Origin: an uncultured Oscillibacter sp.
GTDB taxonomy: Bacteria; Bacillota; Clostridia; Oscillospirales; Oscillospiraceae
Assembly: GCA_947244595.1 (NCBI GenBank)
Contig: CAMXKT010000001.1
Coordinates: 31,914 to 95,913, forward strand
Reading direction: 5' to 3'
DNA: 64,000 bases
In this document: positions 45,896 through 54,771 of the stretch, one piece after another
How the letters are laid out: every line of letters starts with the position of its first letter
Position numbering within the stretch: position 1 is the first letter of the stretch
Made by a program: the position numbers and the translations under genes
The notes under the pieces: generated by a model
Told to the model about the DNA's origin: nothing
The model's database searches: none
Seen by the model: the letters and a program-made list of their open reading frames with translations, nothing else

Positions 45896-46308
45896 GGAGG
45901 CGCTTTTTCGCCTATGTCCCCAAGCAGACCGTTCGGAAAGAGCACATCGAGGCGGACCTGCGGGACTGTCCCTATGACGACGACCCCCGGTATATCCGCT
46001 ACGCCGACATCCACAGCCACAACAGCAAGGAGGCGTTTTTCTCTGCCGAGGACGACCGGGACGAACGGGGTACCGGGCTTTATCTGGTGATGGGAGAGCT
46101 GGACCGCTTCTTCCCGGACATCAAGGCCCGGATCTCCTGCGGCGGCTCCTTTGTCAAGATCGACCCCGGTGAGGTCATCGAAGGGCTGAAACGCGACTAT
46201 CCCCAGGAATGGGCGAAGAACGTGACCCGGGAGGAGAAAAAGTCTTTCCGCAATTTTCCCGTGAGGCCCGGCGGCTTCCTGCCTCCCGCCTTGGAGGCAC
46301 GGTTATGA
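45896..46308 (+). pseudogene. JAB/MPN (JAMM) metalloprotease-like protein, 5'-truncated
   Basis: The frame is open across the junction with the integrase remnant and has no start codon of its own beyond internal ones. It encodes RRFFAYVPKQTVRKEH, then the JAMM metal motif ADIHSHNSKEAFFSAEDD (H-x-H plus S-x(2)-D arrangement), then a conserved tail. Such proteins occur next to ThiF-like E1 enzymes in conjugative elements and PRTRC-type systems, where they may process a ubiquitin-like protein. Its stop overlaps the ThiF ATG (ATGA). The N-terminal part is missing. Confidence 0.7.
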
Positions 46309-47066
46309 AGTACCCGATGGACGTGCCCGTGAAGATCGTCCAGCTGGGCGCTGGAGGCACCGGGGGCCATATCGCGCCCCATCTGTACCGCCTGCTCTAC
46401 GCCCTGGGCCGTCCCGCCCGCTATATCATCTGCGACGGCGATAAGGTGGAGGAGAAGAACCTGCTGCGGCAGAACTTCTCCCCGGCGGACTTAGGGGAGA
46501 ACAAGGCCCGGGTACTGGTGGAGTGCTACTCCACGGTGTTCGGCCTGAAGGCGGAGTATGTTCCCGCCTTCATTGAAAAGCTGGAGACCTTGATGGAGTT
46601 GATTCGGCCCAACGAATGGGAACTGGATGATAACTTCCATAAGAAGACAAAAGAAATGGTGATCCTGCTGGGAGCGGTGGACAACAACAAGTCCCGGCAG
46701 CTTTGCCATCAGGCGTTTTACCAGTCCAGGGACCTGGTGTACATCGACAGCGGCAACGGGGAATTTTCCGGTCAAGTGGTCTGCGGCGTGCGGCGGAACG
46801 GTCACACCTTTTTCAAGCCCATCGGCGGCGTGCAGCCGGAGATGCTGAAGGACACGGACAAGTTCCCCTCGGAGCTTTCCTGCGCCGAGGCTTCCATCTC
46901 TGATCCCCAGAGCATGGCGGCCAACATCACGGCGGCCACGGCGGTGGTGGACATGGTGTACAATATCCTGGCCCACGGCGAGAGCCTGGTCCGGCAGACG
47001 GATTTCTCCACCCGGACGGTGAAGATGCAGACAGTTTTGGAAAAGCAGAGAAGGAGGGCGGCATGA
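46305..47066 (+). CDS. ThiF/E1-like adenylyltransferase of a mobile element
   Basis: 253 residues from the ATG at 46305, which overlaps the JAB stop. The N-terminal nucleotide-binding motif is VQLGAGGTGGHIAPHL, followed by DGDKVEEKNLLRQNF (the conserved D-x-V and R-Q-x-F of the E1/ThiF/MoeB family) and LGAVDNNKSRQ. The zinc-binding cysteines of MoeB are absent, as in PRTRC ThiF-like proteins. It would adenylate the C-terminus of a ubiquitin-like partner, but none is encoded next to it here. Coupled on its other side to the sliding-clamp gene by another ATGA overlap. Confidence 0.85.
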   Translation: MKYPMDVPVKIVQLGAGGTGGHIAPHLYRLLYALGRPARYIICDGDKVEEKNLLRQNFSPADLGENKARVLVECYSTVFGLKAEYVPAFIEKLETLMELIRPNEWELDDNFHKKTKEMVILLGAVDNNKSRQLCHQAFYQSRDLVYIDSGNGEFSGQVVCGVRRNGHTFFKPIGGVQPEMLKDTDKFPSELSCAEASISDPQSMAANITAATAVVDMVYNILAHGESLVRQTDFSTRTVKMQTVLEKQRRRAA

Positions 47067-47704
47067 AGGCCATTGTAGACGCAAAGACCCTAACAGCGGC
47101 AATAAGTCAGGTGGAAAAGCTGATCCCAAAGTCCAGTATCCCAGTATTGGGAGGGATGCCGGTCAGTTTTTCGCATGGAGTATGTTCCCTGACCGGCGCG
47201 GACCCCACTACCTGGCTGACGGCAAAGCTGCCCGCTCAGGGGGACGATTTTTCCTTCGTGTTTCCGAACCCCAAGGCGGTACTGAACGCCTGCCGGTACT
47301 AGGACGGCGAACTGGCTGTTGTCCCACGCTGGTTCAAGCCAAAACCCATTGAATATCTCGCCGACATTTCCGACACGGGGCCGTACTTTACAAAAGTCAA
47401 TCTCCTCTGTGGCCAGCTAATTGGGGAGTTCGATATCATACCGGCGAAGGAATATCCCGCGCTGCCCAAGCGGGGAGAGGAGATCTCTTTTCGCACGAAT
47501 GCCGCCGCCCTGTTGAAGCGGATCGAGCGGGTGAAATACGCCGTACTGGAGTCGGCAGGTTCATCGTACCGGCCGGAACAGACCTGCGTGCAGTTCAGCG
47601 GGAACGATGTTTTCTGCGTGGACGGCTGGCGGGCGGCGTGCGATACGGACAACTCGCTACGGTTTCCCAAGCCCTTCACTATACAAAGAAGTTCTATGAT
47701 ATAA
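47063..47704 (+). pseudogene. DNA polymerase III beta-clamp-like gene, interrupted and truncated
   Basis: The first 79 codons (IVDAKTLTAAISQVEKLIPK, then SFVFPNPKAVLNACRY) resemble a DnaN-type clamp paralogue of mobile elements. A TAG at 47300-47302 interrupts it, but the same frame continues (DGELAVVPRWFKPKPIEYLA, EFDIIPAKEYPALPKRGEEI, VFCVDGWRAACDTDN) to about 47690, after which AT-rich unrelated sequence begins. It therefore has both a nonsense change and a lost 3' end. Confidence 0.7.
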
Positions 47705-47901
47705 AAAGCGCAGAGAAATTTGTGCAATTCTGTCAAGAAATAATTGAAAATGATGAACAAAGGCATACGGCGGCCAGGAGTATTCCTTCTAAGGTGCTTA
47801 ACGGGTACTTACTACACACCTCAGCGAAAAGCACTTACTATTTGCCTTGTTTCCTTACCATATCGCTAAATAGAAATGAAAAATTTGTTGAAATAGAATA
47901 A
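47685..47901 (+). other. AT-rich fragment with an open frame of unknown origin
   Basis: After the clamp remnant breaks off, a different frame reads KKFYDIKSAEKFVQFCQEII, then NGYLLHTSAKSTYYLP, and ends at 47901. Base composition is much more AT-rich than its neighbours, and the residue pattern looks like real protein rather than a shadow. It is fused in frame to clamp-derived sequence and has no own start, so it is probably a gene fragment brought in by rearrangement. No family recognised. Confidence 0.35.
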
Positions 47902-47969
47902 AGCTCACCAAAAATGTTGTTTAAAGACGTTCTGAAAAGGGCGTCTCTTTTTATTATGGGGAGGTCCAT

Positions 47970-48334
47970 ATGAATCATAACCCATGCTATCATGGCAGTG
48001 AAAACAATCAATTTTCCTTTTACGCATTCCCCGTCAGCTTGTAAGGGATAAACAGTTTGAGCATCTTTCCGCAGAGGCCAAGCTACTGTACGGCCTCCTG
48101 TTGGACCGCATGAGCCTGTCAGCCAAGAATGGCTGGTACGATGAACAGGGGCGCGTCTATATCTACTACACCCTACAAGAAATCCAGGAAGACTTCGGAT
48201 GCTGCCATGACATGGCCACAAAACTGCTGAGAGAACTAGGCAGCGGCAAAGCTGGTTTCGGTCTAATCGAACGCATCAGACAAGGGCCGGGTCTTTCAGC
48301 AAAAATCTACGTCAAGCAATTTGCTATTCCGTAG
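47970..48334 (+). pseudogene. RepA-type replication initiator, frameshifted and truncated
   Basis: An ATG at 47970 after GGGGAGG opens MNHNPCYHGSENNQFSFY and then a frameshift occurs (one base missing after about 48026); the correct frame resumes as IPRQLVRDKQFEHLSAEAKL and LYGLLLDRMSLSAKNGWYDE, ending at 48334. This is the winged-helix N-terminal domain of RepA (RepA_N family) found in plasmids and ICEs of Firmicutes; the C-terminal half is gone. It is closely related to the RepA encoded at 49981-50589. Confidence 0.8.
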
Positions 48335-48471
48335 TTCACGAAACCGCAAGACAGTTCCACAACATCAATCTTTAAAGTGTCCCCTTTGTCAAGGACAAAT
48401 AAGAAATAGACACCCCAATATATGGACAGGCATCGAAAAGGACAGCAGGCTGAATGAATCTCAGGTATTTG

Positions 48472-49914
48472 TCACCCAATCAAAGAATCAGAAACTGTCT
48501 TTCGCTCCAAAGCGTGCGCGCCATGTTCATCAGGCACTTTAAGGATTGCGGGCGGCGAGGGCTTGCCAGGGAGATCAAGAGGATAAACGCCGGTAGTGAC
48601 AAAGGAGAAATATTCGTTGGGAGAGAGCTTTGCCAAATCCCATTGATACCTCTCGTTGTTGTAATACGACATATAATCGTCGATAACCGCTTTTACTTCG
48701 TCAAAAGAGGGATCGCCCGTCAAGTCGATCAAATCCTTCATATGCCCGAAGAAGCTCTCCTGGGGTGCGTTATCCCAGCAATTTCCTTTGCGGGACATAG
48801 AGCGGCGAAGCTCGTTGTGTTCAACGAGTTCAATAAATTTGCAGCTGGTGTAATGGCAGCCCTGGTCGCTGTGGATCACTGTCTCTGCGTGGAACGAGAC
48901 GCCATGCTCCCGTATCAAAATATCCACCGCGTCCAGCACAAAGTCAACTTCCAGGGATGGACTGAGGGCATAGGAGAGTACCAGCTTTGTATAGGCGTCC
49001 ATGATCACGCACAGGTAGAGGAATGATTCGCCCCAGGGGATATAAGTAATGTCTGTGAGGAGTACAAGCCGGGGGCCATAGCTCTCAAATTCACGGTCCA
49101 GAAGGTTGGGAGCATAGTTGTTCGTTTTCATCGCATTCTTCATTTTGCGGTAAGGATTTGCCCTCCGAATCGGACAATGCAGTCCATATTTCTTCATCAG
49201 CCGGCGTATCTTTTTCAGATTCATAACCACCGGCGGAGTATTGTGAATCAGGCACATATAGATGCCCTGCGCCCCTTTGGAATATCCCCGCCGGTTGTAT
49301 GCCTCCAAAACCAGCTCAAAATCAGCGCGATCCCACGCTTCCCGTGTCTGTCTGGCCGAAGCAGCTTTTAACCACGCGTAGTAGCCGGATCTGGAAACCC
49401 CGGCTGTCTGGCACATCATGGATACGGAAAGTTCATTCTTGCTGTCGGCCAATGTCTTGTGGATCAGGGAAAAGATAGTGAAAGCCTCGTTCATGGCCGC
49501 GGCCCTTGCTTGCCCGTACCTCTGGCAGAGGATATTTTTTAGAAATTCCACCTCCTGCTCAAGATATTTTAGCCGGTGCTGCACCTGCCGCAGCTGAGCC
49601 TGGGTGGTCGTATCTCCGCCTTCAGCAGCCCCCTCTCCGCGTCTGCGCTGCGGCCGCTCATGGAACCCCTTCGCTGAAACCGCCTGCTTGCACACTACGT
49701 TCTGGATGCCGCTGAGGCGGTTCCTCCCAAGAACCTCCGGGTCATAGCCCAAATCATACATGATCGTTCTGGGCCTATCCCCTTCTTGGTATCCTCGCCA
49801 GAATTCTTCCTTGAATACATTCGTAAACGTGATCTGCGTGGTGGACACATGGAGCGTGTATGGATTTTCTGCCATAGCCCGCACCCGCTCCTGGGTAAAC
49901 ATTTTCCGTGCCAT
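48472..49914 (-). mobile_element. IS3-type transposase (insertion sequence)
   Basis: 480 residues in a single open frame. An N-terminal helix-turn-helix region (FTNVFKEEFWRGYQEGDRPR) and a coiled coil (QVQHRLKYLEQEVEFLKNIL) are followed by an rve/DDE catalytic domain with Asp in LTDITYIPWG, Asp in VIHSDQGCHYTS and Glu in NCWDNAPQESFFGHMK. It is intact, and lies between the two RepA copies. I could not define long terminal inverted repeats; a short GGACAA / TTGTCC pair at 48393 and 49976-49981 may mark the ends. Confidence 0.85.
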
Positions 49915-49980
49915 GTGTGACGTCCCTTTCTATTGGCTTCATTTTATCACACTGCCCTGCCCTCAGAACATACCCTTGTC

Positions 49981-50589
49981 CTAAATCCTATATCTGTAGG
50001 ATTTGTTTTTGTCCACTTTTCGGGTACGTCTCTGCTTTTTTCCCTGTCCAACAACCGGGGTCTCCAATCTTCCCCCTGTCCATAATCTTGGATACAGTAT
50101 AAGCCGATTTTTTCCACCTCTTGGCGTCGGAATTTCCGACTTCTGCAAGTCGGAAAAATCGACCTGTGAAATGGGCGCGAAAGGCTCCGGGGACGGAGGG
50201 GCCGGATCAGCCGGTATTGTCCGGGTAGTGAACCGCTTGACATATATCTTCGTGGGCTTTCCCTGGCCCTGCTTGATCCGCTCGATCAGGCCGACGCCCT
50301 TCCTCGTGTCCAGCTCGGCCAACAGCTTCATGGCCTTGTCCCGCCCGCAGGTCATATCGCCGCATATCTCGTCCACGGAGTAGTAGATGTAGACCCGCCC
50401 GGTGTCGTCGTACCAGCCGTTCCGGGCAGACAGGCTCATGCGGTCAAGCAGCATCCCATACAGCAGCTTGGCGTCCGTGGAGACGTGCTTGAATTTTGGG
50501 TTCGTGATCAACTGGCGGGGGATTTTGAAAAAGACAAATTCCTCCGATTCATCGCCGTAGAAATAATCTGATAATATGATTTCCGGCAT
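49981..50589 (-). CDS. RepA-type replication initiator of a mobile element
   Basis: 202 residues, ATG after AAAGGAGG. The N-terminal domain (EFVFFKIPRQLITNPKFKHV, LLYGMLLDRMSLSARNGWYD, RVYIYYSVDEICGDMTCGRD, GVGLIERIKQGQGKPTKIYV) is the RepA_N initiator fold. The C-terminal part is short and basic (GQGKKQRRTRKVDKNKSY) and ends close to the insertion sequence, so it may be cut off or frameshifted there. A hairpin with a T run lies just before the ribosome site (50617-50642). Confidence 0.78.
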   Translation of the reverse strand: MPEIILSDYFYGDESEEFVFFKIPRQLITNPKFKHVSTDAKLLYGMLLDRMSLSARNGWYDDTGRVYIYYSVDEICGDMTCGRDKAMKLLAELDTRKGVGLIERIKQGQGKPTKIYVKRFTTRTIPADPAPPSPEPFAPISQVDFSDLQKSEIPTPRGGKNRLILYPRLWTGGRLETPVVGQGKKQRRTRKVDKNKSYRYRI

Positions 50590-50616
50590 GGTCAGGGCCT
50601 CCTTTGGGCAAAAGAA

Positions 50617-50642
50617 AAAGCACAGTCTTTCAATCGTGCTTT
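50617..50642 (-). promoter_or_regulatory. Hairpin with T run directly upstream of repA, possible attenuator
   Basis: On the minus strand AAAGCAC-(12 bases)-GTGCTTT is followed by TTTCTTTT and then by the repA ribosome site. A terminator in this position would control read-through into repA, as in antisense-RNA attenuation of plasmid rep genes. The frameshifted repA at 47970 has a similar small hairpin and T run before its ribosome site (about 47925-47952). Confidence 0.45.
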
Positions 50643-50776
50643 CTCCAGGGTGTTAAATTGTGTCACATTGGCTTCATTTTTCGGTGACTGCCTGACATTT
50701 TTGGGATTTGCGCGTCATTCTTTATCAGGCACACCCATCAGGGGTCCCTCTCGTTTTGAATAAACCCGCCGTAGCG

Positions 50777-50863
50777 AACGCTTTGGAGCTTGCCCCAAAG
50801 CGTTGGCCCTTGGTTTGGCCGCAGGACAAACCAAGGGCCAGCCTGGTGGAGAGGCTGGCCCTT
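50777..50863. terminator. Three tandem hairpins after the flavodiiron gene
   Basis: AACGCTTTGG/CCAAAGCGTT (50777-50804), GCCCTTGGTTTG/CAAACCAAGGGC (50806-50838) and AAGGGCCAGCC/GGCTGGCCCTT (50833-50863). The second and third share bases 50833-50838, so they exclude each other. They lie downstream of fprA on the minus strand and probably end its transcription. The gap 50643-50937 holds no gene. Confidence 0.6.
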
Positions 50864-50937
50864 GTCTTCACAGTCCCCCGGCGCGGGTTGGAAGATCCTC
50901 GCGGACATCCGCGCCGGGTAAAGGACGGAGAAGCAAA

Positions 50938-52155
50938 TTATTTGAGTACGGAGGCGGCGATGGCGTCGGCCAGCGCGTCGATCTCCGACTCGTTCTGGGG
51001 CTGGAGAGAGGACGTGACGGTCATTTCGTCGTCCAGGATCTCCATGTGCTTGAGCTGCTCGATCTCTTCCCGCATCAGCGCCCCGGACCGGGGAGCCCAG
51101 GAGCCGCTGCCCATGATGGCCACAGTGCGCTTCTGGAGGTTCAGCGCCTTCATGTCCATCAGGAAATTGTGCATCGGCGGGAAGATGCCGAGATTATAGG
51201 TGACGGAGGCCAGCACCAGGTGGCTGTACTTGAAGAGGTCCGAGATCAGGTAGCTGACGTGGGTGCTGGACACGTCGTAGAGCCTCGTGTTGGTCACGCC
51301 CCGGGCGGTGAGCTTGGCGGCCAGAACCTCGGCGGCGGCCTCGGTGTTGCCGTACATGGAGGCGTAGACGATCATGACGCCCTTTTCCTCCGGCTCGTAG
51401 GTGGCCCAGTGGGTGTACTTGTCGATGATATAGCCCAGGTCCTTCCGCCAGATGGGGCCGTGGAGGGGGCAGAGCATCTTGATGTTGTCCAGGCCCACGA
51501 GGGTGGCCGCCTTGTTCAGCAGGGCCACCACCTGGGGACCGTACTTGCCCACAATGTTGGTGTAGTACCGCCGGGCGTCGTCGATCCACTCCCGGTCGAA
51601 GTCCACCTCGTCGGCAAACAGCTTCCCGTCCAGGGACCGGAAGGAACCGAAGGCGTCGGCGGAGAAGAGGACGCCGTTGGTGGTGTCGAAGGAGACCATG
51701 GCCTCCGGCCAATGGACCATGGGAGCGTAGACAAAGGCGATGGTGTGCTTGCCGAAGCAGCGGGAATCCCCTTCCTTCACTTCGTCGATCTGGTTGGGGT
51801 CCAGGGCGAAGCCGAACTGGTTGAGAAGGGTCACGGCCTTGGGGGTGGTGATGATCTTCACCTTGGGCCAGCGGAGGAGAATCTCCTCAATGGAGGCGGC
51901 GTGGTCCGGCTCCACATGGTTGATGACCAGGTAGTCCAGGGGACGGCCCGCCAGGACGGCCTTCACGTTGGCGATGAACTGCCGGCTCACCGCCCAGTCG
52001 GCGGTGTCGAAGAGGACGGTTTTCTCGTCCGTGAGGACGTAGGCGTTATAGGAGACCCCGTGGTACAGGGGGTGGATATTCTCAAAGAGGGCCAGGCGGT
52101 GCTCGTCCGCGCCTACCCAGTAGAGGTCGTCGGTGACTTGACGGTAATTATACAT
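50938..52155 (-). CDS. fprA: Flavodiiron protein (FprA-type oxygen/NO reductase)
   Basis: 405 residues. The N-terminal metallo-beta-lactamase-like domain carries the diiron ligands in NHVEPDHAAS (H-x-E-x-D-H, about residues 79-84) and further His/Asp ligands in PMVHWPEAM and LFSADAFGSF. The C-terminal flavodoxin domain begins near residue 255 (VMIVYASMYGNTEAAAE) and binds FMN. The enzyme reduces O2 to water (or NO) in strict anaerobes, taking electrons from rubredoxin. It lies 33 bases after a gene whose product ends in a rubredoxin domain, which could be its direct donor. Confidence 0.93.
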   Translation of the reverse strand: MYNYRQVTDDLYWVGADEHRLALFENIHPLYHGVSYNAYVLTDEKTVLFDTADWAVSRQFIANVKAVLAGRPLDYLVINHVEPDHAASIEEILLRWPKVKIITTPKAVTLLNQFGFALDPNQIDEVKEGDSRCFGKHTIAFVYAPMVHWPEAMVSFDTTNGVLFSADAFGSFRSLDGKLFADEVDFDREWIDDARRYYTNIVGKYGPQVVALLNKAATLVGLDNIKMLCPLHGPIWRKDLGYIIDKYTHWATYEPEEKGVMIVYASMYGNTEAAAEVLAAKLTARGVTNTRLYDVSSTHVSYLISDLFKYSHLVLASVTYNLGIFPPMHNFLMDMKALNLQKRTVAIMGSGSWAPRSGALMREEIEQLKHMEILDDEMTVTSSLQPQNESEIDALADAIAASVLK

Positions 52156-52188
52156 AGAACTGCCTCCTTATTTTCGTTCCGGGGCTGG

Positions 52189-54099
52189 TTAAACTTCAAT
52201 CTCAATGAAGGCGTCCACGCCCTCGCCGCAGTGGGGGCAGGTCCAGCCTTCCGGCAGGTCCTTGAAGGCTGTGCCGGGCTTGACCTCGTTCTCCGGGTCC
52301 CCGACCAGCACGTCGTACTCGTGGCCGCAGCCGTTGCAGATGTAAAGCTTCCGGGGCGGGGTTACCTTTTTGGGGACCATGCGTTTCATCTTCACCATGG
52401 GCGGCGCGGGCTGCTTCTCCCCGGTGTCCAGGGCGGCGGTGAGCAGGGGCAGGATCTCCATCACATCCCCCACGATGCCGTAGTCGCAGTTCTTGAAGAT
52501 TTTCGCGTTGGGGTTTTTATTGATCGCCACAATGCAGGAGGCGTCCTTGATGCCTTTCAGGTGCTGGATGGCTCCGGAGATGCCGCAGGCGATATAGAGA
52601 TTCCCCTTAAACTTCTGGCCGGACATGCCCACGTAGCGGTTCAGAGGCACGTATTTCAGCGTCTCCGCCACGGGACGGCTGGAACCGACGGCGGCTCCGG
52701 CGGCCTTGGCCAGGTCCTCGATCAGCTTCATGTTCTTCTTTTCACCGATGCCCTGGCCCGCAGAGACCACCCGTTCCGCCTGGGTGATGGGGGTGTCGAT
52801 GGGAATGCCCACGGTGAAGTCGTGCCCGTCCTTTTTGAGGCTGGCCACCAGGGCCTCCACCTTCTCCTGGGCGGTGCCGTCCTTCCAGATCTGGCGCTTC
52901 CGCGCGCCGGTCTCAGGGCCCCGCTGCTGGGCGGGGGCGGCGCCCTCGGCCTTGCCCGCCTTGCCCAGGATGTGGGAGGCGATGACCACCCGCTGGATTT
53001 CGTTGGTGCCCTCGTAGATGGTGGTGATTTTGGCGTCCCGGTAGAAGCGCTCCACTTCCATGCCCTTGAGATAGCCGCAGCCGCCGAAGATCTGGAGGGC
53101 GTCGTTGGTGACCTCCAGGGCGATGTCGGAGGCGTACTGCTTCGCCATGGCGGACTCCATGCCGTAGGGCACGTGGGCCTGCTTTAGCTCGGCGGCGCTG
53201 TAGACCAGGAAGCGGGCGCAGCGGAGCTTGGTGGCCATATCGGCGATCTTGAAGGCGATGTTCTGCTGCTGGCAGATGGGGCGGCCGAACTGGACCCGCT
53301 CCTTGGAGTACTCCACGGCGGCCTCATAGGCTCCCTGGGCGATGCCCAGAGCCTGGGCCGCGATGCCGATGCGTCCGCCGTCCAGGGTGGACATGGCGAT
53401 CTTGAAGCCCTGGCCCTCCTTGCCCAGGAGGTTTTCCTTGGGGACCTTGACGTTGTTGAAGTTCAGCTGGCAGGTGGCGGAGGAGCGGATGCCCATTTTG
53501 TCATAGTGCTCCTCGAAGGTGAAGCCCTCCCAGCCCTTTTCCACGATGAAGGCGCTGATGCCCCGGGTGCCGATGCCGGGGGTGGTGACGGCGAAGATCA
53601 CATAGGTGCTGGCCTCTCCGCCGTTGGTGATGAAGATCTTTTCGCCGTTCAGGAGGTAGTGATCTCCCATATCCTCGGCGGTGGTCTCGGTGCCGCCGGC
53701 GTCGGATCCCGCGTTGGGCTCCGTCAGGCCGAAGGCGCCGATCTTCCGGCCGGAGCACAGGTCCGGGAGGTACTTTTTCTTCTGCTCTTCATTGCCGAAG
53801 GCGTAGATGGGGTAGGTGCCCAGGGAGGTGTGGGCGGAGAGAATGACGCCCGCGCCGCCGTCTACCCGGGCCAGCTCCTCCACGGCGATGGCGTAGCTCA
53901 GGGCGTCGGCTCCCGCGCCCTCGTACTCCGTGTCATAGGGCAGGCCCATCAGGCCCAGCTCGCCCATCTTCTTCACCTGCTCCGTGGGGAAGCGGTTTTC
54001 CTTGTCCAGCATGAAGGCGATGGGTTTGATCTCGGCCTCCGCAAATTCCCGGACTTTCGCCCGAAGATCTTCGTGGGCCTGCGTGGTTTGGTACAGCAT
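52189..54099 (-). CDS. Acyl-CoA dehydrogenase-EtfA-rubredoxin fusion protein
   Basis: 636 residues in three parts. Residues 1 to about 385 are an acyl-CoA dehydrogenase ([40 protein letters not shown], catalytic Glu in [11 protein letters not shown]). After a Pro/Gln-rich linker, residues about 410-565 match the FAD-binding C-terminal domain of EtfA ([53 protein letters not shown]). Residues about 585-636 are a rubredoxin with CNGC and CPHC iron ligands. This places acyl-CoA oxidation, a flavin relay and a one-electron iron centre in one chain. The neighbouring genes encode an Rrf2 regulator and a flavodiiron protein, so electrons may pass from substrate to oxygen. No EtfB partner is visible here. 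Confidence 0.9.
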   Translation of the reverse strand: MLYQTTQAHEDLRAKVREFAEAEIKPIAFMLDKENRFPTEQVKKMGELGLMGLPYDTEYEGAGADALSYAIAVEELARVDGGAGVILSAHTSLGTYPIYAFGNEEQKKKYLPDLCSGRKIGAFGLTEPNAGSDAGGTETTAEDMGDHYLLNGEKIFITNGGEASTYVIFAVTTPGIGTRGISAFIVEKGWEGFTFEEHYDKMGIRSSATCQLNFNNVKVPKENLLGKEGQGFKIAMSTLDGGRIGIAAQALGIAQGAYEAAVEYSKERVQFGRPICQQQNIAFKIADMATKLRCARFLVYSAAELKQAHVPYGMESAMAKQYASDIALEVTNDALQIFGGCGYLKGMEVERFYRDAKITTIYEGTNEIQRVVIASHILGKAGKAEGAAPAQQRGPETGARKRQIWKDGTAQEKVEALVASLKKDGHDFTVGIPIDTPITQAERVVSAGQGIGEKKNMKLIEDLAKAAGAAVGSSRPVAETLKYVPLNRYVGMSGQKFKGNLYIACGISGAIQHLKGIKDASCIVAINKNPNAKIFKNCDYGIVGDVMEILPLLTAALDTGEKQPAPPMVKMKRMVPKKVTPPRKLYICNGCGHEYDVLVGDPENEVKPGTAFKDLPEGWTCPHCGEGVDAFIEIEV

Positions 54100-54165
54100 G
54101 TTGAGTGCCTCCTTTTCCCGTAATGATCGGTTGTGGCATATTGAGACGGATGAAACCTGGATACG

Positions 54166-54558
54166 CTAGAAAATATCGCTCAGCGGCATGCGCTGGAGCT
54201 CCCGGTCCAGGGACTCCTGGATACGGTTCAGTTCCCGGCAGACGCCGCAGCCGCCCTTGGGGAAGTTCTCGCACTGGTAGCCCTCCCGCTGGCAGCGGTT
54301 CAGTAGGGGCGGCTCGCCGATGGACTGGAAGACGTCGTAGATGCTCAGCTCCTCGCAGGGACGCTTGAGAAAGTAGCCCCCGCTGACGCCCCGGCGGCTC
54401 TCCACGATGCCGGCGGACAGGAGGCGGTTCAGAAGCTTCAGGGTGATGGCCTTCTGCATGTGCTCCTGACGAGCCACGGCGGCGGCGGAAAGCTGCCCGT
54501 CCCGGTGCAGGGCCCGGAGAATGCGCAGGGCGTAATCCATCTCTCTTGTAACCAGCAA
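54166..54558 (-). CDS. Rrf2-family Fe-S-type transcriptional regulator
   Basis: About 130 residues from a TTG at 54558, 4 bases after GAGGTGG and matching the usual Rrf2 N-terminus (LVTREMDYALRIL); an ATG at 54576 would add six residues. The winged helix is followed by SGIVESRRGVSGGYFLKRP-like recognition and wing residues and by a cysteine cluster (CQREGYQCENFPKGGCGVC) that in Rrf2 proteins binds an iron-sulfur cluster. It precedes the acyl-CoA dehydrogenase fusion and flavodiiron genes in the same direction and probably switches them on under oxidative or iron stress. Confidence 0.88.
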   Translation of the reverse strand: MLVTREMDYALRILRALHRDGQLSAAAVARQEHMQKAITLKLLNRLLSAGIVESRRGVSGGYFLKRPCEELSIYDVFQSIGEPPLLNRCQREGYQCENFPKGGCGVCRELNRIQESLDRELQRMPLSDIF

Positions 54559-54652
54559 AAGACCACCTCGATCCATTCTGCGGAATGAAGAGGCCGGACG
54601 GCGTGTACAAACCCAGCCACTTTATCATAACCATATTGTACAGTTTTTGTTG

Positions 54653-54680
54653 ATTATACCAAATCCGTTGAAAATGTCAA
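54653..54680 (-). promoter_or_regulatory. Promoter of the Rrf2 redox operon
   Basis: On the minus strand a consensus TTGACA (54675-54680) and TATAAT (54653-54658) are 16 bases apart. Confidence 0.7.
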
Positions 54681-54725
54681 TATTTCCGGGGGCGGAAACG
54701 GAACAAATTGGAAAATATAACAAAA

Positions 54726-54756
54726 AGCGCCAGGCGGTTTCAGCAAAACCGCCTGG
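54726..54756 (-). terminator. Terminator of the folD operon
   Basis: On the minus strand CCAGGCGGTTT and AAACCGCCTGG form an 11-base-pair stem followed by GCGCTTTTTG, just after the folD stop codon. Confidence 0.8.
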
Positions 54757-54771
54757 TGTTTACGCTACAAT

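Noticed and set aside
50803-53187. A 794-codon plus-strand open frame across fprA and the dehydrogenase fusion, and similar long frames opposite GH36, PGM, amylosucrase, FolD/Lgt and M16 genes
   Set aside because: They lie exactly antisense to genes with complete family motifs and arise from high-GC codon bias on the other strand.
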